Assembly (NCBI GenBank): GCA_963402885.1 | Contig: OY727096.1 | Location: forward strand, 30,609,820-30,673,819 | DNA length: 64,000 nucleotides | Direction of reading: 5' to 3' | Source: Antedon bifida | Lineage: Eukaryota; Echinodermata; Crinoidea; Comatulida; Antedonidae | Part shown: in pieces, positions 1 through 12,000 of the stretch | Numbering within the stretch: position 1 is the first letter of the stretch | Layout of the letters: each line of letters starts with the position of its first letter | Made by a program: the position numbers and the translations under genes | The notes under the pieces: generated by a model | What the model was told of the DNA's origin: nothing | The model's database searches: none | What the model saw: only the letters and a program-made list of their open reading frames with translations

Positions 1-3000
1 CACAATGCATGCCATAAAGTGGTCATGATAGTCCGCCACTGTCCAGAATCCTTGCTGGTCCTTCTGTATCCTGTCCAGTTCTTTATGGCTATTCTGCCAA
101 TAGTTAAGGACGCTCATTATGGTACAGTTCTCTGATAGAGGCTTGTAACAGATATCGTCTAAGGTGATGGTTGAGTCTTTATAAGGTACTTTCAGATTTG
201 CAATGCTATCTTGAAGATCTAAAACCTTTTAGGAAGGAAATAAACAAAGTTTTTATTTATTTTTTTTTTAACACCACCCACAAAAACCCACATTTTAGTT
301 CATCAATACAATAAAAAGAGAAATCATCTACGAGGGGTCTTAGTAGTGTAATAATATCACATGATGTAAGGGATTTAATTTGGTGTCATTGTCCCAGCCC
401 AGATGTAAATAAGTAGGGTATTAGAAAATGTTCAAAGTACAGTACTGTAGCAGTGAATATCACTAACCTGGTGCAAAATTTCTTTCTGTAAGACTGGTCC
501 GAATGGAATGGTCTCACCTTGGTAGGTTTCATATGGTTTTGCATGAAATGATGGAGCTGTGATAATGAGTTGTTCCGTGCGATAGAAAGGTCCAAAGTTG
601 TCATCGAAGTAGTTCTTCTCCAATCTTGACTGGCTCTTTGGTGGTGACCACAATTCAACTGGATCTGTGATGACTATAAACTGTCTGATGCCAATACCCG
701 CTCCACAAATGACGACAAGTCCGATAAAGAGAACGACAAACGGATGACCAGCACACATCGTTCCCCACTTTTGGAATAGCATGTTGAGCATCTGCTGTTC
801 TTTCTGTCCAATAGATTCCCGACATCCGACATCTTTCTCTGTTATCGCTGGCTTACGATAAAATATATCTTCATTTGCTGTGTTAAGCGAGGTTCCTTGG
901 TGGCATTTGTTAGATTTTACACAGCATATAAACGCCAAGGTAAAAACCATTACAAAAGCAATAAAACCCATTATCATAGCGAAAGTGACACAGCCTAATT
1001 TACCTACCATACACGGCGGTGTGGGCGTTGGACGTGGTGGCGATGGTGGACACGTTGCCGGGCAATCCTGACAACTGCAAGGTAGTGAGCTGTTGCCTAC
1101 GCCCTCACTACATTTATGAGCAGTGTGGTTAGCGGCTACCATGTTATCTGGAAGTGGATTATCGGTAATTGTGAAATTAATGGCAAACGGTGTCTGTCCA
1201 TTGTTGATGTCACCCATGAAATTGAGGAAACATTCTGGTGCGCACTTATCATAGCCGCCACAAAGACCGCAGAAAAGAGATAATGCTTTCACATTTGAAC
1301 TTGGAAAGTTGACATGGTAGCAAGAATTATAGAATCCATCAGCGTAATCATGTGCTAAAATGTAATCGATGGAAGTGATGGCGGCAGTAGAATTGGTGAT
1401 GTTCTTCGGGGAATTTTCTGTGGCAAGTACTTCTGTTTCTTTAATTTCCTCTTTGGTTACATCTTGACCGATGTCCTTTGGGGTCAGTTTTTCGATTTTC
1501 AAATAAGAAGAATCTGTGACATTTATAACTTTCGTGGGATTTACAAAAAGACTGTTATCAGGACTGCATGTCATCATACAGTAGAGATTGGCAAAGTTAC
1601 GATAACATGAAGGACATCTTGCGAACGTCTGCTGGGGAACTTGGAGACTTCCTTGAAATGTCTTCATCTGTGATGTTGAACAGCATGTCAGTGGGTGGTC
1701 ACCAGTTACTAACCATGGACAGAGATCATTCAGGATTTTAAGTCCTTCTGGATCCATTAGAGGCTTTGCTTTGCCATTATAAAAGCAGTTTACTGGCTTT
1801 CCTGTATCAGGATTCGTTCCGCATTGATCATACCATATACATCTTCCTGCTTCATGAATAACTTTAGCACTCTGTTACAAGAAAGATAAACATTTTCATT
1901 AAATGTGAACATTTGGAGAAAAATCTAAATCCTATAACCATGTTACTAAACATAATAAAACTTTAGTTTATTAATCTTTTGAAAACTTGACTTAACTTAA
2001 AATGATATTATTATGATTGACAACAATCTAAAATCCTAAATGTAACAAATTACATTGCTTTTTATAATGTTTTCTTTCAAAGAACCTATTCCAAGAGATT
2101 TTGAAATACTGTAGGCAAACTATTTCTCAATGGCACTGACAGTTGTTATATTAAAACAAATATTGGCACCTAGAATAGATAGTAGAGAGTATATACTGAT
2201 TATAAAGTGTATTGACCCATCAGGTACACAATGGTTAATGGGGTTTATCAAATTAAGTTATCTTACAATTGAAGGGGTTGTACCATGTAACATTCCAGTA
2301 GGCCTATTTTTAGGGCTCAATTTACATCCTTTTAAGAAATAAAACTACAGTTATGCACTACTTTTAATATTATCCTAACCTACTTAATTTTCAGATTCAA
2401 TTTCAAGAAGCAACAAATTTAAGATTTGATAAAATTCTCCTTTTCATTTTCAACAAAAACAAAATTGAATGTTATATAAATCTTAGCAATATGGCCTAAT
2501 TGATAGCATCCAGATGATGTTACACACTCACTGCCAGCAATTTGAAAGTTACATGAATCAGTTACTCTCTTAATGGTTTAAGTTCTTACTAGAAAGGTTG
2601 AATTTCAACATCATGAGGGTATGGTCATACTGGTGGTAGAAATTAATACCACCTATAAGGATTAGTGACTTGATATGTTTTGTTTTATTATTATTTTATT
2701 TATTACTTGTACTGTACATAATCATTTGGGTTATTTTAGTTATTAGTATACCTCAATTTAAAAAAAAAACAATGTTAAGCATTCACATAAGATTTTAGTT
2801 AGGCCATGATATTGATAGCCATTACTCCCATCATTCATGAGTGTTTGTCTTTCATTTGTTTTTCTAAATATTTAAATGGAAAAGATTGATGACAAAACAA
2901 AGAAAATGCACACAGCATAATCACTATAATATAAAGTAATGTTCCTTAAAATGTAGGCTTGTCTAGGCTTACAGTTTACCTGTACAGCAAATTGTCACAC

Positions 3001-3171
3001 ACACACACACAGTGTACATATAGCCTAGGCCTAGCCTACTAGCTAGGCCTCGCCTTCTTCTTACTGATTGATAAGACAATTCTAAAATAAAGAAAACAAA
3101 ACACTTACCTGTGCTATAAAAATATAAATTGATAATACTGCTAAAACCTTCAGATGATTTAATTTTAACAT
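1..3171 (-). CDS. NPC1: NPC1 intracellular cholesterol transporter, 5' part (partial)
   Basis: Lysosomal membrane protein that accepts cholesterol from NPC2 and exports it. Three coding exons are visible: 3171-3109 (21 codons, signal peptide MLKLNHLKVLAVLSIYIFIA), 1871-468 (468 codons) and 225-1, which leaves the window in phase. Donors (gtaagt, gttagt) and acceptors (cag, aag) are consensus and the phase is kept. The N-terminal domain shows the family cysteine pattern (CIWYDQCG, CPSCYRNFANLYC, TCSP, PCSCQDC). A Pro-rich linker and the first membrane helix follow (about residues 315-340), then the start of the middle lumenal domain (QVLDLQ, ADYHDHF). About 33 extra K/E/T-rich residues lie in the N-terminal domain compared with the human protein. 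One 1.4 kb exon carries sequence that I recall as split over several exons in vertebrates. Identity is sure; exon ends are inferred from phase and homology. Confidence 0.95.
2996..3012. repeat. (AC)n microsatellite in NPC1 intron 1
   Basis: Short uninterrupted CA run within the first intron of NPC1, followed by a cluster of TAGGCCTA-like words up to about 3050. Confidence 0.85.
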
Positions 3172-3344
3172 GATTATTCGTTATCTGAATGTTGGTGGAT
3201 TTTTCAAGAAACTATATTATCAAGGTGGGCTGGTCCGCTGCCGGTCGATTTCGGGCTAGGCTAGCTAGGCTGTGTTGTGTAAAAACACAACCTCCTCTCT
3301 TCTCTCGTTCGTCGATTTGTAACTAACTGATGGCCTAGCCTGCT

Positions 3345-3353
3345 GTCACGTGA
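3345..3353. promoter_or_regulatory. CLEAR-type E-box upstream of NPC1
   Basis: GTCACGTGA lies about 175 bp upstream of the NPC1 start codon and matches 9 of 10 positions of the TFEB/TFE3 CLEAR consensus GTCACGTGAC. Vertebrate lysosomal genes, NPC1 among them, are regulated through such sites. A single match can occur by chance; position and gene identity support it. Confidence 0.5.
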
Positions 3354-5489
3354 ATAGTTTGGGGGCGTCAGCATAATGAGACGATCGTTCGATTCACACA
3401 CCAGACGATTCCATCATTAAATAGGTATGTTTAATTATATAACTACCCTAGAAAATTACTACATTAACGTCACTTTATAAACTCGGTTAAGGTTTTGTAC
3501 AAAATAATACAAATAACAATTATGTGCATTACATTTAAATAAAACCAAACATGAGAATAGCGAATTAGATTATATTGTCAAATTATAATTTCCATGTTTA
3601 TATAATGACTATTTCCACTTCATTGAATTATCACATACCATTGCGGTTGGCTCAGAGAACCGAAGGACTGCGTCATCAAATTAACAATAGGTTTATAATA
3701 TGAACAATAGGTGATAGTTCATATATAGTGGGGGTGTGTAATTAATTATTTCATATTTTCTTTTCGGCATTTATTTTGTCAATAAAACAGAGAAAATAAA
3801 ACAAACAGACTAAATTATAAATAATTGTATTCATCCGGTTCTTAAATGGAATTGTTTTGGTGTCGGGCCTTGCTGCTGTGTACTAACTGAAACTATTCCA
3901 TCGACAAAATTAAATTGTTTTCATGATTATCACAAATGTTACAATATCCATACACACTATATTGTCACCAAACTTTAATTATTTCTTCAATTATGCCGCA
4001 CATTGTTTACTTGAGCCTTTAAAATCCTAATATTTGATTGGTCTGCTGTACCTGATAGGTATACTGTATTGCGAACTCTATTTACTAAAAACGTATAAAC
4101 AAAAAGTTAAGTTTTATCAAAGAACAGCATGGCTTTAATTTAATAATTTCAAATCTGTTCTGGTTTCTTCTTCTTCTTTCAACTTTAATATCATTCACAA
4201 ATATTTTTAGTTTAAAAAACATTTAAAGGCACTATATTTCAAACAATGTTATGATACCGATTGATGTGAAGCGCCGCTGATTATAATTAAATGTTGTATA
4301 AATGTGTGCTATACAAGTAATAATAATAATAATTTTTTTTAAAGTACATTTTCATAATTTATGTTCTTGTTCTTCAATACAGTATTAGTATTTTAATATA
4401 CTTCTGTTGTCTGTGTGTTTAGTTGTGATTTTTATAAGTATTGGCCCCTCTCTACTTGTTGTAACAAGCCATGTTGGGCTTCATGAGGGTTCAATTTTGT
4501 CTACGGTTCTTTTTATCTGACAGTACTTTGTTGTGCATTCAATTGACAAATAAAGAATGTATGTATCAATATCAAATTTAAAAACTTCTGTTGTCAGATA
4601 ACATTTGCCAGGATGAATCTGAAAATAATTGAGAATATTGTAGTCAAAGTGTACTCATTTGTTTTAATGAAAATACTCTAACAAGAATTATTTACGTCAT
4701 TATGTCAAAGGTTGAAATTAAAAATCATACAGAGCCTTTGAGCACTTCTCCTTACAAAATACTAACTGCTAAAACTAACACACATTGACATTAATTTTGA
4801 TTGACAATGATTAACAATGTTTCCCCACTCAACTCGTTAAGGAGAGAATTACTCTGCATTATGACCTAGAATAGTTTCAGCTCAATTTGATGTTGAGCAA
4901 TATTCTATGGTTCCATTCAACAGCCAGCACATTGACAAAATATTTATTTATTTGTGGCATTTCAAGGTATATCCAACAGGCAATTACTTTACAAATTAAA
5001 ACTTGCTATAAATTGAAAGATTGTTTGTTCCATTCAACTCACCTCTTTCTCATTGAATGACACATTCAATCTTTTAACTTTAAATGCAAATATCTCCATT
5101 TAACTCATAAACATTCATGCTTTTTATACATTGAGTAATAAACTAGAAACACATTTTCTATGTTACATAACAATAACCTAATGGATAAAATGTCTGATAG
5201 TGTCAATCAAGTTGATAAAGATCTCAGTTTTATAATAGCTTTTTCAAAAAAAAAAATGTTGTCATCTATAAGTGGCAACTTTCGTTGCTGTTGGTTTTAA
5301 TGAAATAAAATAAAATAAATATATAACTTAGAAGCTAAATGAAATTCTTCATAGCAACTTAATAATATTTGATTGGAATAACAGTCTTTGTGCCAGTGGT
5401 TTAGCAGCACTGCATCCTGAATGCTGTTTTGTCAAAGTCTTCAAAAGTCTCTGATTTCTCTACTCTACTATCTATCTATCTGTATTCTA
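3354..5489. other. Intergenic DNA between NPC1 and the 21-finger gene
   Basis: AT-rich sequence with no supportable exon. The NPC1 and zinc-finger genes are on the same strand, so this stretch must hold the NPC1 promoter and the 3' UTR of the zinc-finger gene. No single polyadenylation site could be chosen. Confidence 0.6.
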
Positions 5490-8327
5490 TTAGCAGTTAG
5501 GAACAACTTCAAGGAGTTCTGATACAAAAACAGTCTCATCACAAGTGCGGTTAAGTACAACTTCTGTTTCTGCCTCTGCATCAATGTTATCATCAACTTT
5601 TAATACACATGCATCAGTATGTTCAGTGTGAATACGCTTCTGATGACTTCTAACCTTCCCGGCATCTGGGAATCGTCTTTTGCATATGCTACATTGATAT
5701 GGCTTTTCTCCTGTGTGAACACGAACATGTCTCTTTAATGTTCTCATTAAGCCAAACATTTTTCCACAAGTCTCACATTGATACGACTTCTCTTTGGAGT
5801 GAACTAGAAAATGTTCTTTCAGGTGACCTATTGTGTCAAATCTTTTTGGACACAAATTACACTGGTGAGGTAATCCTTCTTCATGAATTTTCTCATGGTG
5901 CACCAATGTACACTTTTCAACAAACTTTCTCCCACAAATCTTGCATACATATGGCCTTCCATACTTATGCAAACGCTGATGCCACTTCATTCGTCTTCTG
6001 TTTTCAAATACTTTTGAGCACTCTACACATTCAAATATTTCTGGGGTTTTGGACGTCTTTGCAGGCGGTAAATGTTTCTCTTCATGTTCTAATAGTTGCT
6101 TTTTATACAGAAAATGTTTGTTACAGATTTTACATGAATAGACAGATACATAGCATAGATCCTCTCCTTCTTTTAATGTCACGTGCGATTTCAACTGTGA
6201 AGGAACATTCATTTTCATGCAATTGTGAATATGAATATTAAAGTCTTTTCTTTCAATAAAGCTTTCACCACACTTATCACAAGTGAATGTTTTTACCCCA
6301 ACGTGATTTAGTTTAACATGTTTGTTGAGAAAATAAAAAGAAGGAAATGTCTCTTTACATTCTTGACACTTAATCTTCTTGCCACCATGACACTGACAGG
6401 TGGCATTATGTTGATTCAATTTGTATCTATTTTGAAAGACACTTTTGCAGTACCTACATATACAGACTTTGTCATTATTTTCAGAAACTGTATGTCCTTC
6501 TGAAGATACAGTATCTTTAATTTCAACAATCGCATCCTTCTCTGCATAGCTATTTCTTACATCTTTGTCATTTATAACCGCAATTAAATCATCACTAAAA
6601 TTATTAGCATCTTCAATCAATATCTCGCCAATTGTTTGCAGTTTGGGGCTTTCAAGCTTGTTATTCTGCAAAATGTTTCCACTTTCGAGAACAATTTCAG
6701 AGTTTGTTGACACTGCAAGTACTTTTTCAAGGTCAACAATTTTGTCTGCAACTCTTTCTGTTGTTTCAAACCCTTTGTGAACACACTTGAAAGTTTGGTC
6801 AAGGGATTTCATAAGGTTACTCTGCAGTTCTTCACAATTAGTATCCACATTTTTTCTAACATTAATTCTAGTTACTTGTGTACAAGTATTTTCATAATCA
6901 GGTTTACAAATATTTTCAGAAAAGTTCTGAAGCAGTTTCGCTAACGATAACATAACCTCCGACTGTTGACATTGATTCTGAGAAGAATTCTCCTCTGTTG
7001 AAACACAACCATCATTAAGAGTTCCTTGGTTGTCAGTTGGAGACATTTTTTTACTGCATTTATTGGCTTTGATTTCAATTGTTTGAGGTATTGAAATACT
7101 CTCTGAATCTGAAACAACAACTTCAAACTGAATCACTGATGAATCGTCACCAGAACTAAAATTAGTTACAAGAGTACTAGCAATTCTATGATCATCTGAA
7201 GGACAATTGGTGTCATTATCATTGAGGTTGCCTAACCTTACTTTTTTGGTATCAGTACAACGTTTTTTATGATTTTTGTAAGGCCTACTGTTAGAAAACC
7301 TCAAATTACAAAGAGGACAGCTATATGGCTTTTCACCGGTGTGACTACGCACATGGACTTTTAAACTTTGTTTGTATGGAAATATTTTTCCGCAATATTC
7401 ACACTGAAAGGATATATCTTTCAAATGAACACGCATGTGCTCTTGAAGATGGAATTTTGTAGTATATCGTTTTGGACAAATATCACATTTAAATGGTTTT
7501 CCTTCAGTATGAGTGATCTCATGCTTGGCAAGTTGGCTTTTTATTAGAAATGTGCAGTTGCAGACTTTACATGTTGGTAATGGTTTGCCAGTATGAACTT
7601 GCTGGTGACATTTCAGACTTTTCCTACTCGAATAGCGCTTCAAACATATTTCACACTGAAACACCTTTTCTTTTCCATGGATTCTTTCATGAACAAGTAA
7701 CTCGCATTTCTTCACAAAACGTTCCTCACAAAAATCACATTTGTGAGGTTTTCCATTCATATGATTGTTACGTACATGTTTTTTAAGATGAGAATTTTCA
7801 GAAAACTTCATATCACATAAATTACAGTCATACGTTTTGCAAGTTGTCTTTTTATGATTCTTTAATTCCGTACGCAATTTAAAACTCTTTTCACATTTGT
7901 AACAGTAATATGAATTTATATCACCATGCTTTGACTTGATGTGTGCAGATCTGTCACGTTTATAAGTGAATGTTTCATTACATATGTAACATGGAAAAGG
8001 TTTTGATCCTTGTTTGTGTATACTCTGCTGATGTAGATAAAGGTAATATTTTGATGAGAATTTGACATCACATTTTGTACATGGTATGTTCCTGATCTTG
8101 GCATGTGTTTGTTTGTGCATCATTAGAGAAAGTTTGTCATTAAATTTGTCCTTACACTCATCACAGTTTAACAACCTGTCTTCAGCATAACACTGATTTT
8201 CCTGATGGTTCTTAAGTGTCTCTTTAGTTTCAAATGTCTTTGGACAATTCTTGCAGTGCCACACATAGTGTAGTTTTTCATCAACTACCTGGAGTCTTTC
8301 ATTCTTTTGCAATATTTCTGGATTCAT
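5490..8327 (-). CDS. C2H2 zinc-finger protein with 21 fingers in two clusters
   Basis: Predicted nuclear DNA-binding protein of 945 aa in one uninterrupted coding exon. Twelve C2H2 fingers (about residues 22-372; the first, fifth and twelfth end in Cys instead of the last His) are followed by an acidic Ser/Asn/Glu-rich linker of roughly 270 residues and nine more fingers (about 640-905). Several linkers are TGEKP. No KRAB, SCAN, BTB or ZAD domain is seen. The start is the first ATG after a strong acceptor (tttttttttgttag, exon beginning at 8388), so at least one upstream non-coding exon exists. Fingers 5-12 and 13-21 align in order with one extra finger, which suggests an internal duplication. 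Orthology and target are unknown. Confidence 0.93.
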   Translation of the reverse strand: MNPEILQKNERLQVVDEKLHYVWHCKNCPKTFETKETLKNHQENQCYAEDRLLNCDECKDKFNDKLSLMMHKQTHAKIRNIPCTKCDVKFSSKYYLYLHQQSIHKQGSKPFPCYICNETFTYKRDRSAHIKSKHGDINSYYCYKCEKSFKLRTELKNHKKTTCKTYDCNLCDMKFSENSHLKKHVRNNHMNGKPHKCDFCEERFVKKCELLVHERIHGKEKVFQCEICLKRYSSRKSLKCHQQVHTGKPLPTCKVCNCTFLIKSQLAKHEITHTEGKPFKCDICPKRYTTKFHLQEHMRVHLKDISFQCEYCGKIFPYKQSLKVHVRSHTGEKPYSCPLCNLRFSNSRPYKNHKKRCTDTKKVRLGNLNDNDTNCPSDDHRIASTLVTNFSSGDDSSVIQFEVVVSDSESISIPQTIEIKANKCSKKMSPTDNQGTLNDGCVSTEENSSQNQCQQSEVMLSLAKLLQNFSENICKPDYENTCTQVTRINVRKNVDTNCEELQSNLMKSLDQTFKCVHKGFETTERVADKIVDLEKVLAVSTNSEIVLESGNILQNNKLESPKLQTIGEILIEDANNFSDDLIAVINDKDVRNSYAEKDAIVEIKDTVSSEGHTVSENNDKVCICRYCKSVFQNRYKLNQHNATCQCHGGKKIKCQECKETFPSFYFLNKHVKLNHVGVKTFTCDKCGESFIERKDFNIHIHNCMKMNVPSQLKSHVTLKEGEDLCYVSVYSCKICNKHFLYKKQLLEHEEKHLPPAKTSKTPEIFECVECSKVFENRRRMKWHQRLHKYGRPYVCKICGRKFVEKCTLVHHEKIHEEGLPHQCNLCPKRFDTIGHLKEHFLVHSKEKSYQCETCGKMFGLMRTLKRHVRVHTGEKPYQCSICKRRFPDAGKVRSHQKRIHTEHTDACVLKVDDNIDAEAETEVVLNRTCDETVFVSELLEVVPNC

Positions 8328-8388
8328 TTTCCCTCTTCTTTTCTGAATAAACTCGCTCTTCTTGAAATATCGTCTTGTTACTTCATTC
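8328..8388 (-). other. 5' UTR part of the coding exon of the 21-finger gene
   Basis: A pyrimidine-rich tract ending in AG at 8390-8389 on the minus strand defines the start of the exon that carries the whole coding region. The matching upstream exon was not located with certainty; the candidate at 14634-14740 is one option. Confidence 0.6.
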
Positions 8389-8929
8389 CTAACAAAAAAA
8401 AAGGAAATTATTTTATGCTGTGTTTCACATTTTCTCTAGAAGAAACAAGGTCTTATGGCCTAAGTGTCAAAAACTTTTAATTAACCTCTTCTGTGTCAGA
8501 CACGAAGCCATGGTGAAGCTGACCTCACAGAAAGAATGTATTGATATTTATTGTTTAATACAACGTACATTGATTTATCTAAGGTCCCTTATTTTGCTCA
8601 TTAGAGTAATGTATAATCGAAACAACAAATGATGGCTTCCCTCAGATTATTTGGTGTCAGTTTAAACTTTTACACTATGTTATAATAAATAAATCTAATT
8701 TAAAACGTTAATCTTGATTTTTTAAGAAACTATAACTATATCACTATAACTTACAATGTACTGTAGGGGTTGAGAAAATTACAGATTTCACACTCCCAAA
8801 AAAACCTGTTGCAATCATTCTCAACTAGAAAAACTATAAAATGAGGCAATTTATGAAAACTAACATTGAAATTGCTGTAAATTTGCCTTTTTTTGGTTGG
8901 AAAACATCAATTTTTGGTAAAATTACAGA

Positions 8930-9090
8930 TTTCACAAAACTCTTCACATTGATTAAATTTCACATAATAAAGTTCACATTCATATGGTGTGTCTCTCTTC
9001 TCTATAGGCCTAATGTGTTTTCAAATTCCGACTTTGTTTAAACATATTTACACCGTGTTCACATTCATATGGTGTCCCTCTTTTGTGCAT
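8930..9090 (-). pseudogene. Decayed zinc-finger repeats downstream of the 34-finger gene
   Basis: Beyond the stop codon of the 34-finger gene the minus strand still carries recognisable finger DNA. Near 9060-9085 it reads RGTPYECEH and continues into a QSRNLKTH helix remnant, but the second Cys is lost. Near 8965-8995 a second copy of the inter-finger linker is frameshifted by two bases and contains stops. These are finger units lost from the 3' end of the array. Confidence 0.75.
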
Positions 9091-12000
9091 TCACAACCTC
9101 AATCCTGTGTGTATTCTCAAATGCTTTTTCAAATCTCCCTTATGGTTCAATTTCTTCCCACAATGTTCACATTCAAATGGTGTCTCTCTTGTATGTATTC
9201 TCAAATGTCTTTTTAAACTTCCACTTTCTTTAAATTTCTTCCCACAATGTTCACATCCATATGGTGTCTCTCTTGTATGTATTCTCAAATGTATTTTTAA
9301 ACTTCCACTTTGTTTAAATTTCTTCCCACAATGTTCACATTCAAATGGTGTCTCTCCTGCATGTATTCTCAAATGTCTTTTTAAACTTCCACTTTGTTTA
9401 AATGTCTTTCCACAATGTTCACATTCAAATGGTGTCTCTCTTGTATGTATTCTCAAATGTCTTTCTAAACTTCCATTTTGTTTAAATTTCTTCCCACAAT
9501 GTTCACATTCAAATGGTGTCTCTCCTGTGTGTATTCTCAAATGCTTTTTGAAATCCCCCTTGTGGTTAAATTTCTTTCCACAATGTTCACATTCAAATGG
9601 TGTCTCTCTTATGTGTATTCTCAAATGTATTTTTAAATTTTCACTTTCTTTAAATTTCTTCTCACAATGTTCACATGCATATGGTGTATCTACTGTGTGT
9701 ATTCTCAAATGCATTTTCAAATTTCCACTTTGTTTAAATTTCTTCCCACAATGTTCACATTCAAATGGTGTCTCTCCAGTGTGTATTCTCAAATGAATTT
9801 TCAAATTCCCACTTGTTTTAAATTTCTTCCCACAATGTTCACATTCAAATGGTGTCTCTCTTGTATGTATTCTCAAATGTGTTATTAAATTTCCTTTTTG
9901 TTTAAATTTCTTCCCACAATGTTCACATTCAAATGGTATCTCTCTTGTATGTATTCTCAAATGTGTTTTCAAATGTCCACTTTCTTTAAATTTCTTCCCA
10001 CAATGTTTACATTCAAGTGGTGTCTCTCTTGTATGTATTCTCAAATGTGTTTTTAAATTTCCTTTTAATTTAAATTTCTTCCAACAATGTTCACATTCAA
10101 ATGGTGTCTCTCCTGTGTGTATTCTCAAATGCTTTTTGAAATCCCCCTTGTGGTTAAATTTCTTCCCACAATGTTCACATTCAAATGATGTAACTCCTGT
10201 ATGTATTCTCAAATGTGTTTTTAAATTTCCACTTTCTTTAAATTTCTTTTCACAATGTTCACATGCATATGGTGTATCTACTGTGTGTATTCTCAAATGC
10301 ATTTTCAAATTTCCACTTTGTTTAAATTTCTTCCCACAATGTTTACAATCAAATGGTGTCTCTCTTGTATGTATTCTCAAATGTGTTTTTAAATTACCAC
10401 GTTCTTTAAATTTCTTCCCACAATGTTTACATTCAAATGGTGTCTCTCTTGTATGTATTCTCAAATGTCTTTTTAAACTTCCACTTTGTTTAAATTTCTT
10501 CCCACATAGTTCACATTCAAATGGTGTCTCTCTTGTATGTATTCTCAAATGTGTTTCTAAATTTCCACTTTCTTTAAATGTCTTTCCACAATGTTCACAT
10601 TCAAATGATGTCTCTCTTGTGTGTATTCTCAAATGTCTTTTTAAACTTCCACTTTCTTTAAATTTCTTCCCACAATGTTCACATTCAAATGGTGTCTCTC
10701 TTGTATGTATTCTCAAATGTCTTTTTAAACTTCCAGTTTCTTTAAATTTCTTCCCACAATGTTCACATTCAAATGGTGTCTCTCTTGTGTGTATTCTCAA
10801 ATGTCTTTTTAAACTTCCACTTTGTCTAAATTTCTTCCCACAATGTTCACATTCAAATGGTTTCTCTCTTGTGTGTATTCTCAAATGTCTTTTTAAACTT
10901 CCACTTTGTTTAAATTTCTTCCCACAATGTTCACATTCAAATGGTGTCTCTCTTGTGTGTATTCTCAAATGTCTTTTTAAACTTCCATTTTGTCTAAATT
11001 TCTTCCCACAATGTTCACATTCAAATGGTGTCTCTCTTGTATGTATTCTCAAATGTGTTTTTAAATTACCACGTTCTTTAAATTTCTTCCCACAATGTTT
11101 ACATTCAAATGGTGTCTCTCTTGTGTGTATTCTCAAATGTATTTTTAAACTTCCACTTTGTTTAAATTTCTTCCCACAATGTTCACATTCAAATGGTGTC
11201 TCTCTTGAGTGTATTCTCAAATGTCTTTTTAAACTTCCACTTTGTCTAAATTTCTTCCCACAATGTTCACATTCAAATGGTGTCTCTCCTGTGTGTATTC
11301 TCAAATGCATTTTCAAATTTCCACTTTCTTTAAATGTCTTTCCACAATGTTCACATTCAAATGGTGCCTCTCTTATATGTATTCTCAAATGTGTTTCTAA
11401 ATTTCCACTTTCTTTAAATGTCTTCCCACATTGTTCACATTCAAATTGTGTCTCTCTTATATGTATTCTCAAATGTGTTTTCAAATTTCCACTTTCTTTA
11501 AATTTCTTCCCACAATGTTCACATTCAAATGGTGTCTCTCTTGTATGATGTATTCTCAAATGTGTTTCTAAATTTCCACTTCCTTTAAATTTCTTCCCAC
11601 AATGTTCACATTCAAATGGTGTCTCTCTTGTATGTATTCTCAAATGTGTTTCTAAATTTCCACTTTCTTTAAATGTCTTTCCACAATGTTCACATTCAAA
11701 TGGTGTCTCTCTTGTATGTGTTCTCAAATGTGTTTCTAAATTTCCACTTTGTTTAAATTTCTTTCCACATAGTTCACATTCAAATGGTGTCTCTCTTGTA
11801 TGTATTCTCAAATGTGTTTCTAAATTTCCACTTTCTTTAAATGTCTTCCCACAATGTTCACATTCAAATGGTGTCTCTCTTGTATGTATTCTCAAATGTG
11901 TTTCTAAATTTCCACTTTCTTTAAATGTCTTCCCACAATGTTCACATTCAAAAGATTTCTCAGCTGTGTTCATTTTCAAATTCCTCCCACAATGTTGATT

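Noticed and set aside
2130-2342. 70-codon plus-strand frame in NPC1 intron 1
   Set aside because: No similarity, and it lies antisense in an intron.
9083-9796. Second antisense open frame at the end of the array
   Set aside because: Same cause as above; no independent evidence of coding.
10115-11548. Plus-strand 477-codon open frame over the finger array, rich in Cys, Phe, Leu and Ser
   Set aside because: It is the antisense reading of the 84-bp repeat: because 84 is a multiple of three, an open antisense frame in one unit stays open in all. The sense strand encodes perfect C2H2 fingers.
9094-11952. CRISPR-like regular repeats
   Set aside because: Repeats are contiguous 84-bp coding units without spacers, in animal DNA.
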